Source: Mongoliitalea daihaiensis | Lineage (GTDB): Bacteria; Bacteroidota; Bacteroidia; Cytophagales; Cyclobacteriaceae | NCBI RefSeq assembly: GCF_021596945.1 | Contig: NZ_CP063779.1 | Coordinates: 1,951,001-2,015,000, forward strand | Direction: 5' to 3' | DNA: 64,000 nt | In this document: positions 17,171-27,108 of the stretch, in pieces | Numbering within the stretch: position 1 is the first letter of the stretch | How the letters are laid out: each line of letters opens with the position of its first letter | Translations under genes and position numbers: made by a program | The notes under the pieces: generated by a model | Told to the model about the DNA's origin: nothing | The model's database searches: none | The model's input: the letters and a program-made list of their open reading frames with translations, nothing else

Positions 17171-20100
17171 ATGAGGATATTTTCATTAGTTGTTTTCGGG
17201 TTATGCTGCATTTTAATTAGTTCTTGTACTACAAATGATAGTAATGAAATTACATTTCTTCAAACTGTTGATCACAGTTTTTCTGGGGTAACATTTGAAA
17301 ACAGGATCGTAGAAAATGATAGTTTGAATATTCTTACTTACGAATATTTATACAATGGAGGAGGAGTAGCAGTAGGGGACTTGAATAATGATGGCTTGCC
17401 AGATTTGATTTTTGTTGGAAACCTTAGCGACAATAAAGTCTACCTTAACAAAGGAGGGTTCACTTTTGAAGATGTTACACGACAAACAGGACTGAAAGGT
17501 AGAACTGATTTTGCCACAGGAGTAAGTCTTGTGGATATCAATGGAGATGGGTTTTTGGATGTGTATTATTGCTATTCAGGACCAGGTGATGAGTATTCCA
17601 GAAGAAATGAACTCTTCATTAACAATGGAGATCTTACCTTTACCGAAAAGGCCAAAGAGTATGGGTTAGATGCTGTGGGCACTTACAGTACCATGGCAGC
17701 ATTTTTTGATTATGATGGAGATGGAGATTTAGACATGTTTTTATTAAATCATGGGAAGACATTTTTTAATCCATTGAGCCAGACATCTAAGCTCAGGGCT
17801 TTTCGCCATCCATATTATGGCAATCAATTGTATCAAAATAACCAAGGCATCTTTTCTGATGTGAGTGAAGAAGCAGGCATCATTGGGAATGGCTTAAATT
17901 TTGGCTTGGCAGTTATGGTTTCGGATGTCAATAATGATGGTTGGCCTGATATATTTGTTACCAATGATTATAACGAACAGGATTTTTTATATATCAACCA
18001 AAAGGATGGGACCTTTGATGAGGTGTCCAAAAAAGCAATGACTCATCAATCAAAATTTTCCATGGGAGGTGATATTGCAGATTTTAATAATGACGGATGG
18101 ATGGATATTTTTACCTTGGATATGCTTCCAGAAGACAACAAAAGACAAAAGCTTTTAAAAGGAGGCGATGAGTTTGACTTTTATCAGGCATTGATCGATA
18201 GTGGGTATCATCATCAATACATGCGAAATACGCTGCAGTTGAATAGGGGACTTGACAAGGATGCAGACTTGGTTTTTCAAGAAATTGGGCAGCTATCAGG
18301 CATATCCAATACCGATTGGAGTTGGTCTGGGCTTTTTGTGGATATGGATAACGATGGGTGGAAAGACTTAGCAATCACCAATGGGTTTTTGAGGGATTTC
18401 ACCAACAAAGATTTTCTAAATTACACTTATGCTGATGCAGCAAAAGTATCACGAGAAAAGGGGGAAGAGCCAGATTTGCTTGCTTTGGTGAAAAAAATAC
18501 CCAGTACCAAAGTAGGCAATTATCTTTTTATCAATAAGGGAGATTTGAGCTTTGAAAACCAATCTCGTCAATATGGTTTTGACACCCCAAGGATTTCCAA
18601 TGGTATGGCTTATGCTGACTTGGATGGGGATGGTACTATGGATTTGATCATTAATAATATCAATGAAAAGGCTACCATCCTAAAAAATATCAGTGGGCAA
18701 TTTTTGGAGAACAATTATATCAAATTCAGACTCATTGGCAGTGGACAAAATATGCAGGCAATTGGGGCAAAAGTACAGATTGAATTGCCTGATGGTACAA
18801 TTCAGATACAGGAGTTGTTTCCTGTGAGAGGTTACCAATCGACCGTTGATACGGAGTTACACTTTGGTTTGGGGAAGTTTGATCAAATTAAGGAGGCTAC
18901 CGTAATTTGGCCTGACCAAAAGATTTCTAAGTTAGGTGTCACTCAGTCCAATCAATTGATGGTAGTGACTCAAGAGGGAGCAAAAATGGTTGAGAATGTA
19001 GCAGATTCAAATCCTAGTAAAACGATCTCATTTGAGGAGGTATCAGGCATTTTGGGGATTAATTTCACTCATAAAGAAAAAAACTTTGTTGATTTCAAGG
19101 TCAATCCTTTGTCATTTTTTCAATACTCGAAGCTTACTCCTGCTATTGCTGTTGGGGATGTGAACGGCGATGGGTATGATGATTTTTTTGTAGGAGGGGG
19201 AGTAGGGCAATCAGGAGAATTATATCTCAGCAAAGCCGATGGATCGTTTCGGACTGTCAGCAATGGACCATGGCAAAAAGATGCTGAGCAAAAGGATACA
19301 GGAGCAATTTTCTTTGATGCCAATGGCGATGGCTTATTGGATCTATATGTCAGCAGTGGTGGTACGGAATTCAATCTTTATTTTCCGCTATTGCAAGATC
19401 GGCTGTATGTCAATCGAGGAAATGCCGTATTTGAAAAGGTGGAGGACGCTTTACCAGACCTGACGGGCAATAATGCGCTTGTATTGGCTCATGATTTTGA
19501 TGGGGATGGCAAAATAGATTTGTTTGTTGGTGGACGTTCTATTCCGGATCAGTATGGCTTAAGTCCATGGAGTTTTTTATTGAAAAATGAAAGCACTTCA
19601 GATGCTGTAGTTTTCAAAGACGTCACTCCTGCCAATCTCAGAAATGTAGGTATGATTACTTCAGGTGTTTGGTATGATATGGATGGTGATGGAGGGGAAG
19701 AACTTGTATTAACGGGGGAGTTTATGGGAGTTCAAGTTTGGAAGTTTTTGGAAGGACAAGCTACAGAAATCAGCCAAAGCTTAGGCCTGGATGCTGGCAG
19801 GGGTTTTTGGCAAAGTATGATGGTGGCAGATGTTAATCAAGATGGCGTGCCAGATCTGATTTTGGGTAACTTAGGGCTCAACAGTCAATTGAAGGCATCC
19901 AAAGATCAACCAATTCTACTGACTATTGGTGATTTCAATAATTCGGGAAATGTTTTATCCTTGATGACTAACAGGATACAGGGAGAGCTGTATCCCATTT
20001 ATTCGAGAGATGTATTGTTGAGTCAATTGGTACATTTGAAGAAGCGCTATGTGAAGTATGAAGATTATGCGATGGCAAGTTTTGAAGATGTTCTAAGTGG

Positions 20101-20500
20101 TCAAGAGGTGTCATTTCAGCAAAAAACTTTAGATCAGCTGGAGTCTGTCATGTTATTGAGTTCTCCTAATGGATATGCTTCTCATAGCTTGCCGATTGAG
20201 GCACAAGTCTCTCCTATTACAGGTATTATTTCCTTAGATGATCAATTGGAGGAGGTATTAGCGGTGGGTAATTTATATCCATTTATGGTGGAAATAGGAG
20301 CGATGAATAGTGGTACAGGGTTGATTTTGAAAAAGGAGAAAGGAGGGAGGAGGTATTCTTTTTCTCCAACACCTATTGCTAATCTGGATATACGGGGAGA
20401 TGTGAGAGCAATTAAAAAGCTGAAAAGGAAAAATGGCCAGGATTTATTTTTAGTGGTAGAAAATAACGGTCCACTGAAGGTGTTTCAACTTCAAGAGTAA
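17171..20500 (+). CDS. FG-GAP/VCBS repeat lipoprotein with ASPIC/UnbV domain
   Basis: From the ATG at 17171 the protein is 1109 residues. A lipoprotein signal ends at LISSC. Many FG-GAP/integrin-like calcium-binding repeats follow, seen as DLNNDGLPDLIFVGN, DINGDGFLDVYY, DYDGDGDLDMFLLN, DVNNDGWPDIFVTNDY and, in the second half, DVNGDGYDDFFVGGG and DFDGDGKIDLFVGGR. A central ASPIC/UnbV-like stretch is GAKVQIELPDG...GYQSTVDTELHFGLGKFDQIKEATVIWPD. Such proteins are common in Bacteroidota glycan loci and are thought to be surface binding proteins. I chose 17171 because an upstream start would lie in a terminator. It is convergent with the DUF3472-type gene. Confidence 0.9.
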   Translation: MRIFSLVVFGLCCILISSCTTNDSNEITFLQTVDHSFSGVTFENRIVENDSLNILTYEYLYNGGGVAVGDLNNDGLPDLIFVGNLSDNKVYLNKGGFTFEDVTRQTGLKGRTDFATGVSLVDINGDGFLDVYYCYSGPGDEYSRRNELFINNGDLTFTEKAKEYGLDAVGTYSTMAAFFDYDGDGDLDMFLLNHGKTFFNPLSQTSKLRAFRHPYYGNQLYQNNQGIFSDVSEEAGIIGNGLNFGLAVMVSDVNNDGWPDIFVTNDYNEQDFLYINQKDGTFDEVSKKAMTHQSKFSMGGDIADFNNDGWMDIFTLDMLPEDNKRQKLLKGGDEFDFYQALIDSGYHHQYMRNTLQLNRGLDKDADLVFQEIGQLSGISNTDWSWSGLFVDMDNDGWKDLAITNGFLRDFTNKDFLNYTYADAAKVSREKGEEPDLLALVKKIPSTKVGNYLFINKGDLSFENQSRQYGFDTPRISNGMAYADLDGDGTMDLIINNINEKATILKNISGQFLENNYIKFRLIGSGQNMQAIGAKVQIELPDGTIQIQELFPVRGYQSTVDTELHFGLGKFDQIKEATVIWPDQKISKLGVTQSNQLMVVTQEGAKMVENVADSNPSKTISFEEVSGILGINFTHKEKNFVDFKVNPLSFFQYSKLTPAIAVGDVNGDGYDDFFVGGGVGQSGELYLSKADGSFRTVSNGPWQKDAEQKDTGAIFFDANGDGLLDLYVSSGGTEFNLYFPLLQDRLYVNRGNAVFEKVEDALPDLTGNNALVLAHDFDGDGKIDLFVGGRSIPDQYGLSPWSFLLKNESTSDAVVFKDVTPANLRNVGMITSGVWYDMDGDGGEELVLTGEFMGVQVWKFLEGQATEISQSLGLDAGRGFWQSMMVADVNQDGVPDLILGNLGLNSQLKASKDQPILLTIGDFNNSGNVLSLMTNRIQGELYPIYSRDVLLSQLVHLKKRYVKYEDYAMASFEDVLSGQEVSFQQKTLDQLESVMLLSSPNGYASHSLPIEAQVSPITGIISLDDQLEEVLAVGNLYPFMVEIGAMNSGTGLILKKEKGGRRYSFSPTPIANLDIRGDVRAIKKLKRKNGQDLFLVVENNGPLKVFQLQE

Positions 20501-20569
20501 AGAGGCTGTCTCATATCTCTATTCAATGACAACTCAATCAACTATTATGGGGTATTTATTAAATTAAAA

Positions 20570-20626
20570 CTTTGTGCCTTAGAGTCTAAGTGGTATTTTA
20601 GACCACAAAGCCCCCAAGACACAAAG
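20570..20626. repeat. Imperfect 25-bp inverted repeat (REP-like or bidirectional terminator)
   Basis: CTTTGTGCCTTAGAGTC... at 20570-20594 pairs with ACCACAAAGCCCCCAAGAC... at 20602-20626 with 19 of 25 positions matching and a 7-base loop. It sits between two convergent genes, in a gap of 205 bases with nothing else recognisable. The CTTTGTGTCTT...GTGGT wording recurs between genes in many bacteria, so it may be a dispersed repeat. Confidence 0.45.
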
Positions 20627-20705
20627 AGATCAATTACTACACGGAAGCATATTTTAATAGAAAATCTGAAAATCTATTTATGAGCCAGCTGCTTGATGAT
20701 TAATA

Positions 20706-22475
20706 TTAAAATGCTCCCATCTCTGCTAGGGCTGCAAAGTCTTGCCCATCATGTGCATTGAGTGCTTCAAATTTGATGTATCGAATGTTGATGGGTTCGT
20801 TTAACGTAACAACTTGCTGTCCTGCGCTATTTAAGAGCGAGCCCGAGCTAATTGGACTCCAAGATGTGAAGTCATTACTGCCGTAAATTTTGTAATCTTT
20901 GATTTTTCGAGATCCATCTCTTTGATGAAAAACAAATCCCTTGATATTAGGTGTTGCATGGAAATCCAAGGTAAAGGAATGTGGGTATTGGGCTGCCGTG
21001 CCAGTCCATTGACTGTGCCAGTACGTGTCAAGTTTACCATCAATGATATCTTTAGCTCTTCCAGTAGCTCCTTCTCCGCTAGTTTCTTCGGAGCTGAATT
21101 CTACAATCTCCCAAGCTGACTTGTCAAGTTCCGCAATTGTTTCAGGAGCTGTAATTTCTACCCCTAGTGTTTCAAGTGCTTCAAAGTCTATAACAGGGGT
21201 TTGATTGTTTGGGGACCTGAGATGCATACTGCTTAGAGGTGTATGAGGCGTGAAAAAGCCACAATTTTGAAGGTAGAATTTCCCGTCTTTGCTTCCGCCA
21301 GCATAATCCATTCTAAAACCTGAGCTTGCTATTGGATCTCCTGTAAATCGTGCTTCTGTAAGTTCTGTCCACTCTCCTTCAATGTTTCTTACCCATTGGT
21401 TGTCATAAAACACTTTTCTTCCGATATGTCCAGTCCTAGTATTGAAGTTTTCCAAAAATGAATGAGGTCTTTTGTACCAAGTATTCGTTTTTGGTCTTTG
21501 AAATCTTGAAATGATTTGCCATTCCCCCACTTCAGGAGCATAAAAATACCCTGTATATATGGTATTTCCTTTTCCATCAGGTTCCACTGAATTTAAAAAT
21601 TTGTAGGTGGTACCAGCTGACCAGTTATATACTAGGTAGCTTTGTCCTCCTGAGCCTTCATTTCCAAATTCGCCAGTGTAGACTTCAGCTCCTTTTTTAA
21701 GGACAAGGATGCGCTCATCTTCTGGGATTTCATTGGGGTTGTCTGTAACATAAGGACTCCATACGGAAAAGAGAACTCTCCGCTCAGTTGCTGAGTTGAC
21801 TTGAATTCCAAAGTAGCCTTCTGCAAAGCCATTGGCCATAAAGTATGACCCAATAGGATCTTCTCCTGCTGGTATGGTCATTTCATTATAGAACCATTTA
21901 ATGTTCTGATTGTCTGGAGTGGTATATCCTAAATGTACAGAAGGGCCTCTACGTCCCCAATAGAAGTTATTGTCTTCGTTGTCTTTTACATAGTGAGCAT
22001 TGATCTCTCCATTATGCTCAATGTTTATGCTTCTGATCTTCGCAAAATTTGCTCCGGTTTTAGTTAGTGCATTGAGTTCTATAGCCGTATATCCTACAGG
22101 TATTTTGAAATTCCCCACTTTTACAAGTCCTGATACCCCATTGCTTAATTGTACTTTTTGCTTTTGGTCTCCTATACTAACTTCGATTTCTGAGTTTCCC
22201 TCTTGAGTCTCTATGATAAGGTTGAGATCTACATTCTCTGTACCAGAAGATTTGAAAAAAACACCCAAGACTGTTTGGTCAGAAGTCCAGCTAGATATGC
22301 CATTTTGGTCTAATCCTACCATTTCTTGCCCAGCAATCTGATAGGTGTTTCCTCCTAGAGGAATTGAAAATGAATTGGAGTAGGAAATCTCATTGGCTTT
22401 TGGTTGCTCTGGCTCGGAGCAGCTCATCAGAGAAATCAATAGTGTCAAGAAAATAATATTCATGTATTTCATCAA
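20706..22475 (-). CDS. DUF3472/DUF5077-like lipoprotein with discoidin C-terminal domain
   Basis: This 589-residue protein starts with a lipoprotein signal (lipobox SLMSC, Cys19). Residues about 25-160 look like a DUF5077-type beta-sandwich. The middle (about 170-430, with NFYWGRRGPSVHLGYT, WFYNEMTIPAGEDPIGSYFMANGFAEGYFGIQVNS and RRVLFSVWSPY) matches DUF3472. The C-terminal 140 residues resemble an F5/8 type C (discoidin) sugar-binding domain (ATGRAKDIIDGKLDTYWHSQW ... IKGFVFHQRDGSRKIKDYKIYGS). It is downstream of SusC and SusD on the same strand, though a hairpin separates it from susD. It is probably a cell-surface glycan-binding or processing protein; no catalytic activity can be assigned. 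Confidence 0.85.
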   Translation of the reverse strand: MMKYMNIIFLTLLISLMSCSEPEQPKANEISYSNSFSIPLGGNTYQIAGQEMVGLDQNGISSWTSDQTVLGVFFKSSGTENVDLNLIIETQEGNSEIEVSIGDQKQKVQLSNGVSGLVKVGNFKIPVGYTAIELNALTKTGANFAKIRSINIEHNGEINAHYVKDNEDNNFYWGRRGPSVHLGYTTPDNQNIKWFYNEMTIPAGEDPIGSYFMANGFAEGYFGIQVNSATERRVLFSVWSPYVTDNPNEIPEDERILVLKKGAEVYTGEFGNEGSGGQSYLVYNWSAGTTYKFLNSVEPDGKGNTIYTGYFYAPEVGEWQIISRFQRPKTNTWYKRPHSFLENFNTRTGHIGRKVFYDNQWVRNIEGEWTELTEARFTGDPIASSGFRMDYAGGSKDGKFYLQNCGFFTPHTPLSSMHLRSPNNQTPVIDFEALETLGVEITAPETIAELDKSAWEIVEFSSEETSGEGATGRAKDIIDGKLDTYWHSQWTGTAAQYPHSFTLDFHATPNIKGFVFHQRDGSRKIKDYKIYGSNDFTSWSPISSGSLLNSAGQQVVTLNEPINIRYIKFEALNAHDGQDFAALAEMGAF

Positions 22476-22490
22476 TAGTGTGGTTAAGGT

Positions 22491-22524
22491 AAAAAAACAA
22501 TGCCTGATTTTTCAGGCATTGTTT
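22491..22524 (-). terminator. Hairpin terminator between susD-like gene and DUF3472 gene
   Basis: AACAATGCCTGA at 22496-22507 and TCAGGCATTGTT at 22512-22523 form a perfect 12-bp stem with a 4-base loop. On the minus strand it is followed by a run of T. The next ATG is only about 20 bases further on, so it may attenuate rather than fully stop transcription. Confidence 0.8.
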
Positions 22525-22533
22525 GGTTAAAGA

Positions 22534-24171
22534 TTATCCTGGATTCTGTGTCAACCCTTCATGCACGAGGAGTTGGGCTTCCGGTATAAACTCAATAATT
22601 CTATTTTCATTTGCTTGGATCAAAGGTAATGGGTTATTACCTGCAAGATGGGTTCCAGGATATCTCCTGTCCAAGGTTTTTCCGTTTCGGAATACATCCA
22701 TCTTTCTATGGCCTTCCCATGATAGTTCTAATTGTCTTTCTTCTATGACTACATCCAAGACCGATTTACCACCAAGGTTAGCCATGGTGTAAAGACCATT
22801 AGAAGGAATTCCTGCTCTAGTTCTGACGATGTTCACCAAGTCAAGAGCTTCAGTAGTTTGACCAAGTTTTGCTAAGGCTTCCGCTTTGTTGAGATACATT
22901 TCAGCAAGTCTTGAGACTACGGGCGACCAAAGATGTGCTTGATCATCTTGTCCAGAGCATTTTAGGATAAAGTATTTCGGGAAGTTGTTTCTTAAGTCAA
23001 GTTGCTTGTCTATCAGGATTCGTTTTTTTCCCTCATCTGTATCCAAGTGATAACTTACTCCTCCTCGCTCGTTAAATACTTTTTCTACTGTTTTTGTCAT
23101 GCCAGCATGCTGGTATTCGAAGCCATCACCTGCTGGGGTTAATGGCGTCCAGCCAAATGTCAAGTTATCTCTTACATAAATTCCCCAAGTCACATTTTGA
23201 TTGACGACTACTGGCTGAATAAATTTGTTTCTTTGATCTTCTGGGAATTCTCTTACGAGCTCAATATATGGTCTAGATGCATACATTTCTCCCCAACCGG
23301 CACCTTGAATATTGGCATAAAGCGATCCGATGGTAAACCACCCATTCGATTCATAATCTACATCTTTGACAAATTTTACTGCAAAAATTGTCTCAGGGTT
23401 ACTTTCTGGAGTGATTTTAGGATAATCTCCAAGACGATTAGTAGGTAATAAGGAAAATCTACCTGAATTTATTACCAGATCGGAATACTCTGCTGCCTTT
23501 GCGTTATCTTCTTTGTATAAATAAAGTCTAGATAGTAGCGCCTGTGCTGCTTCTTTAGAAGCGTATACATTGGTTTTATTTTCAGAAAATAAAGCAACAG
23601 CTTTAAGTAAATCTGCTTCTACCTGATTGTACACTTCCCCTACAGAAGACCTGATAGGATGGTTGAGAGGCTCAGCATCCAATTTCAAGGGTACACCAGG
23701 GTTATTGGCTCCTTGATTATAAGGTCTACCGAATATGTTGACTAAGGAAAAATGCATCAATGCTCGGATATAATAATTTTCTGCTAGTATTTGATCATTA
23801 CTGGCAGAACTTCCCTCCGTTACATTACCAATTACTTGATTGGTAGCTACTACGATTTGGTAACTACTTCTCCAAAACCCGGCCGTTCTACTAGAGTTTG
23901 GGATTCTGTTGAAGTTATAGGAAAAGAATAAAGGGTCAGAGGTCGTACCACTAAGCGAAACATTATCTCCAGGGTATTCAAATAATCTGTGCCAGTTTTC
24001 GGTCCAAGCACGCATTCTGCTGTACGTACCTAACGTTACGTTTTGAGCACTTGTTTCTGAATTGGCTAGGTCATCTGCTGTGATAGAGTCAAATGGAGAC
24101 CTGTCTATGTCGCAAGAGTAAAATGTAAAAACTCCTAAGGACAGAATAAATATGAATGATAATTTTTTCAT
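22534..24171 (-). CDS. SusD/RagB-family surface glycan-binding lipoprotein
   Basis: This 545-residue lipoprotein has the signal MKKLSFIFILSLGVFTFYSC (lipid on Cys20). SusD-family features are the early TSAQNVTLGTYSRMRAW region, the helical TPR-like part (ILAENYYIRALMHFSLVNIFGRPYNQGANNPGVPL, with the usual GxPL region), SKEAAQALLSRLYLY and the C-terminal VVIEERQLELSWEGHRKMDVFRNGK. SusD lids the SusC porin and binds the glycan at the cell surface. It lies 12 bases after susC, and a terminator follows. Which glycan it binds is not readable; the linked enzymes suggest GalNAc-containing material. Confidence 0.97.
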   Translation of the reverse strand: MKKLSFIFILSLGVFTFYSCDIDRSPFDSITADDLANSETSAQNVTLGTYSRMRAWTENWHRLFEYPGDNVSLSGTTSDPLFFSYNFNRIPNSSRTAGFWRSSYQIVVATNQVIGNVTEGSSASNDQILAENYYIRALMHFSLVNIFGRPYNQGANNPGVPLKLDAEPLNHPIRSSVGEVYNQVEADLLKAVALFSENKTNVYASKEAAQALLSRLYLYKEDNAKAAEYSDLVINSGRFSLLPTNRLGDYPKITPESNPETIFAVKFVKDVDYESNGWFTIGSLYANIQGAGWGEMYASRPYIELVREFPEDQRNKFIQPVVVNQNVTWGIYVRDNLTFGWTPLTPAGDGFEYQHAGMTKTVEKVFNERGGVSYHLDTDEGKKRILIDKQLDLRNNFPKYFILKCSGQDDQAHLWSPVVSRLAEMYLNKAEALAKLGQTTEALDLVNIVRTRAGIPSNGLYTMANLGGKSVLDVVIEERQLELSWEGHRKMDVFRNGKTLDRRYPGTHLAGNNPLPLIQANENRIIEFIPEAQLLVHEGLTQNPG

Positions 24172-24183
24172 GGTGTTTTCAGA

Positions 24184-27108
24184 TTAGAAGTTCAAGTTTA
24201 GACCGAAGTTGATTCTTCTAGGAAGTGGATACTGTGAACCAGTATCACCAAATATCGCTGCTTCGGGATCAAGTCCAGAGAAGGACGTTAAGGTGACCAA
24301 GTTATCCGCAGATACAAATACATCTATGCCGGATACTTTGAAACGTTGAGTAATAGAAGCTGGTATCCTGTATCCAGCAGTAACGTTTCTTAGTCTCACA
24401 AAACTTACATCCTCCAAGAATCTTGATGAAGGTCTGTGTGCTTCATTATTCCCACCAAAGATTGGCTGTGGATGGGTAGCATTAGGATTAGTTGGGCTCC
24501 ATCTTGACCATTCTGGTCTTAGCCTCATGTAGTTATAGGTAGGATATGCACCATCACTATCAAAAGTTTCTCTAGCACTGTGATATACTTGAGCTCCTTT
24601 AGAGAATGCAATATTTGCATTCAAATAGAATCCTTTAAAGTCAAATGAAGAAGTAAGACCTCCAAAGAATAAAGGTGTAGAAGTTCCTACTTTTTGCAGT
24701 GTTGCTTGGGCATAACTACCGGTAGTGGTTATTTCCCCTGTATTAGGATCTACTCTTTCCCATAGTGGAGTACCGTTTTCTGGATTTACTCCAGCCCATC
24801 TACGCATAAACCAAGTATCAATATCCTCACCTACCTCTATAATCCTGAAACCTGAAATCTGCCTTCTGTTTTCATAAAGTTCAGTGATTTCATTTCTGTT
24901 CAAACCGATGTTGAAGTCTAGTCTCCAATTTAGGTCCTTAGCTTTCAGCACATCTGCTCCCAAAGTCAGTTCCACCCCTTTGTTGAGGACGCTCCCGATA
25001 TTATCAAAATATCCATCAAATCCAGAAATATTTGGTAAAGGCACAAAGTGAAGTAAGTCAGTGGTGTTTTTGATGTAATATTCTGCCACAATGTCTAATC
25101 TATTAAACAATCCAATTTCCAACCCAAAGTTTGAGGCTGCAGTTTTTTCCCAAGTCAAGTTAGGGTTCCCTAAAGAAGTAGCAACCGCAGCTGGGTTGCC
25201 ATCATACTGCGCATTCAAAGAGAATAGCTCTAAGTGAGGATATAAGCTTGATGGTGTATTACCCACTTGTCCATAAGCCACCTTTGTTCTTAAGTAATTG
25301 ATAGCTGATACGTTGAAGAATGCCTCATTGTGAATATTCCATGCGCCACTGATAGAGAAGAAGTTACCATATCTATTGTTGGCTCCAAATCTTGAAGATC
25401 CGTCTCTTCTAAATGACCCTTGTGCACTATACCTATTGTCGTATGAATAGTTGACATTGAACAGGTATGATTGAAATGCGTAATCATTTTTAGTCCCACC
25501 CACTGCTTGTGGTTCAGAAGCGTTGTCGACTACTTGAGCACCAGCTGGGATACCTTTCCCTTGAGCAAATACATTACTGAATACATAATCATTAAATTCA
25601 TAACCCAATAAGGCATTTACAAAGTGTTTGTCAAATGTTCTTGTATAAGACAACATTTGGTTTGTAAATCTTGTAATACGTTTATTTTGACCCGCAGAGA
25701 TCCTACCGTTATCAGCAAGGCCAGAATTGGATCGTGGGTCCGTATAATTAAAGCTTGTTCCTGTGTAAAAAGTTAAGCTGTTAGTAGAGGTAAATGTTAA
25801 GTGTTCATTGATTTCATATGAAAAATCCATGTTACTCAATACATTAAAAATTTGTGAATTACCAAAATTCCACTGTAAGTCATACAAGTAGTTTCTGTTA
25901 TCTCTACCGAGCCAGTTTGCTCCTGGAGCTAAAGTGTTGATAGGAGATCCATCCTCTCTGAAAGGGTTGTCCCAAGGCAGGTTTCTATACATGTCATAAA
26001 TACTATGTCTAGCATTGTCATTCGTGGTATAGGTAGCAGCAAGTTTAGGTTTGAAGGTCAGTCTTGAGTTTACATCGTAATCATAATTGATACGAGCCGA
26101 AAGTCTGTCAAACTTATCTCCTTTGACCGTTCCTGTTTCGTTAAAGTAGTTGAAAGCTGTAAAAAGTCTAGCTCTTTCTGAAGTACCAGTATAGGATAAG
26201 TTGTAATCTCTAACCTGTCCAACTTGTGTCCCTACATCTAGCCAATCGGTGTCTCTTTGTCTTAGCGATTCATCAAACCACCCTGGAATGCTATTCGTAT
26301 TTGGGAATTGTGTCCATAGGTCATACAGCTCGCCAGAATTCATGACCTGGAAGTCATTTCTATTAAAAATACTTACACCCGATCTTACATTTAGGGACAT
26401 TTTATTGACTCCTGCTTTTGCCCCTTTGGTAGTTACAACAACGACACCATTGGCACCTCTGGATCCGTAGAGAGCCGCTGCGGCAGCATCTTTCAATACA
26501 GAGATTGATTCTACATCGTTAGGGTTTAGGATAGGAGTGTCATGCCAAATTACTCCATCTACTACCCATATCGGAGTCACAGAAGATCGGATAGAGCTTC
26601 TACCTCGGATTCGGATCGTTGGTTGTGCCCCTGGAGCACCTGTGGAAGCAATTACATCCACCCCAGCTACTTTACCTTGAAGCATGTTTCCGATATTCGG
26701 GGATGTGATGTCTACAAGCTTTTCAGCACTCACAGTTGCAATCGAACCTGTCAGATTTTCTCTTTTTTGAGTCCCGTATCCTGTAACGATTACTTCTTGG
26801 AGGTCCTTTAAGTCTGAGCTTAACTTGACTTCTAGAGACTGTTGACCTGTATAGGTGATTTCTTGATTTCCGTATCCTATAAATGTGAAAATCACAACAG
26901 CACCTGGGGCTAAGTCTAGCGAAAATTTCCCATCAAAATCTGTAACTGTACCTCTATTGGTACCTTTTACAATCACGTTGGCTCCGGGGATAGACTCATT
27001 GGTCTTTGAATCAAGTACCCTGCCGTTTACAGTAGTTGATTGAGCATAAGACTCCCAAGGGATCGAGGAAAGCACAAATGCCAACAAACACAATAGACAT
27101 TTTTTCAT
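24184..27108 (-). CDS. SusC/RagA-family TonB-dependent outer-membrane transporter
   Basis: This 974-residue outer-membrane protein has a Sec signal ending at SYAQ. A carboxypeptidase-like regulatory domain follows (TVNGRVLDSKTNESIPGANVIVKGTNRGTVTDFDGKFSLDL, about 25-100). The TonB box/plug start is LQEVIVTGYGTQKRENLTGSIATVS, and the SusC signature region is GVDVIASTGAPGAQPTIRIRGRSSI ... PIWVVDGV ... LKDAAAAALYGSRGANGVVVVTTK. The rest is the 22-strand barrel ending in NFGLNLNF. Length is at the short end of the family. It starts the susC-susD transcript; operator-like sites lie 30-80 bases before its ATG and the regulator gene is divergent from it. Confidence 0.97.
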   Translation of the reverse strand: MKKCLLCLLAFVLSSIPWESYAQSTTVNGRVLDSKTNESIPGANVIVKGTNRGTVTDFDGKFSLDLAPGAVVIFTFIGYGNQEITYTGQQSLEVKLSSDLKDLQEVIVTGYGTQKRENLTGSIATVSAEKLVDITSPNIGNMLQGKVAGVDVIASTGAPGAQPTIRIRGRSSIRSSVTPIWVVDGVIWHDTPILNPNDVESISVLKDAAAAALYGSRGANGVVVVTTKGAKAGVNKMSLNVRSGVSIFNRNDFQVMNSGELYDLWTQFPNTNSIPGWFDESLRQRDTDWLDVGTQVGQVRDYNLSYTGTSERARLFTAFNYFNETGTVKGDKFDRLSARINYDYDVNSRLTFKPKLAATYTTNDNARHSIYDMYRNLPWDNPFREDGSPINTLAPGANWLGRDNRNYLYDLQWNFGNSQIFNVLSNMDFSYEINEHLTFTSTNSLTFYTGTSFNYTDPRSNSGLADNGRISAGQNKRITRFTNQMLSYTRTFDKHFVNALLGYEFNDYVFSNVFAQGKGIPAGAQVVDNASEPQAVGGTKNDYAFQSYLFNVNYSYDNRYSAQGSFRRDGSSRFGANNRYGNFFSISGAWNIHNEAFFNVSAINYLRTKVAYGQVGNTPSSLYPHLELFSLNAQYDGNPAAVATSLGNPNLTWEKTAASNFGLEIGLFNRLDIVAEYYIKNTTDLLHFVPLPNISGFDGYFDNIGSVLNKGVELTLGADVLKAKDLNWRLDFNIGLNRNEITELYENRRQISGFRIIEVGEDIDTWFMRRWAGVNPENGTPLWERVDPNTGEITTTGSYAQATLQKVGTSTPLFFGGLTSSFDFKGFYLNANIAFSKGAQVYHSARETFDSDGAYPTYNYMRLRPEWSRWSPTNPNATHPQPIFGGNNEAHRPSSRFLEDVSFVRLRNVTAGYRIPASITQRFKVSGIDVFVSADNLVTLTSFSGLDPEAAIFGDTGSQYPLPRRINFGLNLNF

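Noticed and set aside
24184..27108. Several plus-strand frames across the susC gene
   Set aside because: They are antisense shadows of the TonB-dependent transporter with no own start signals.
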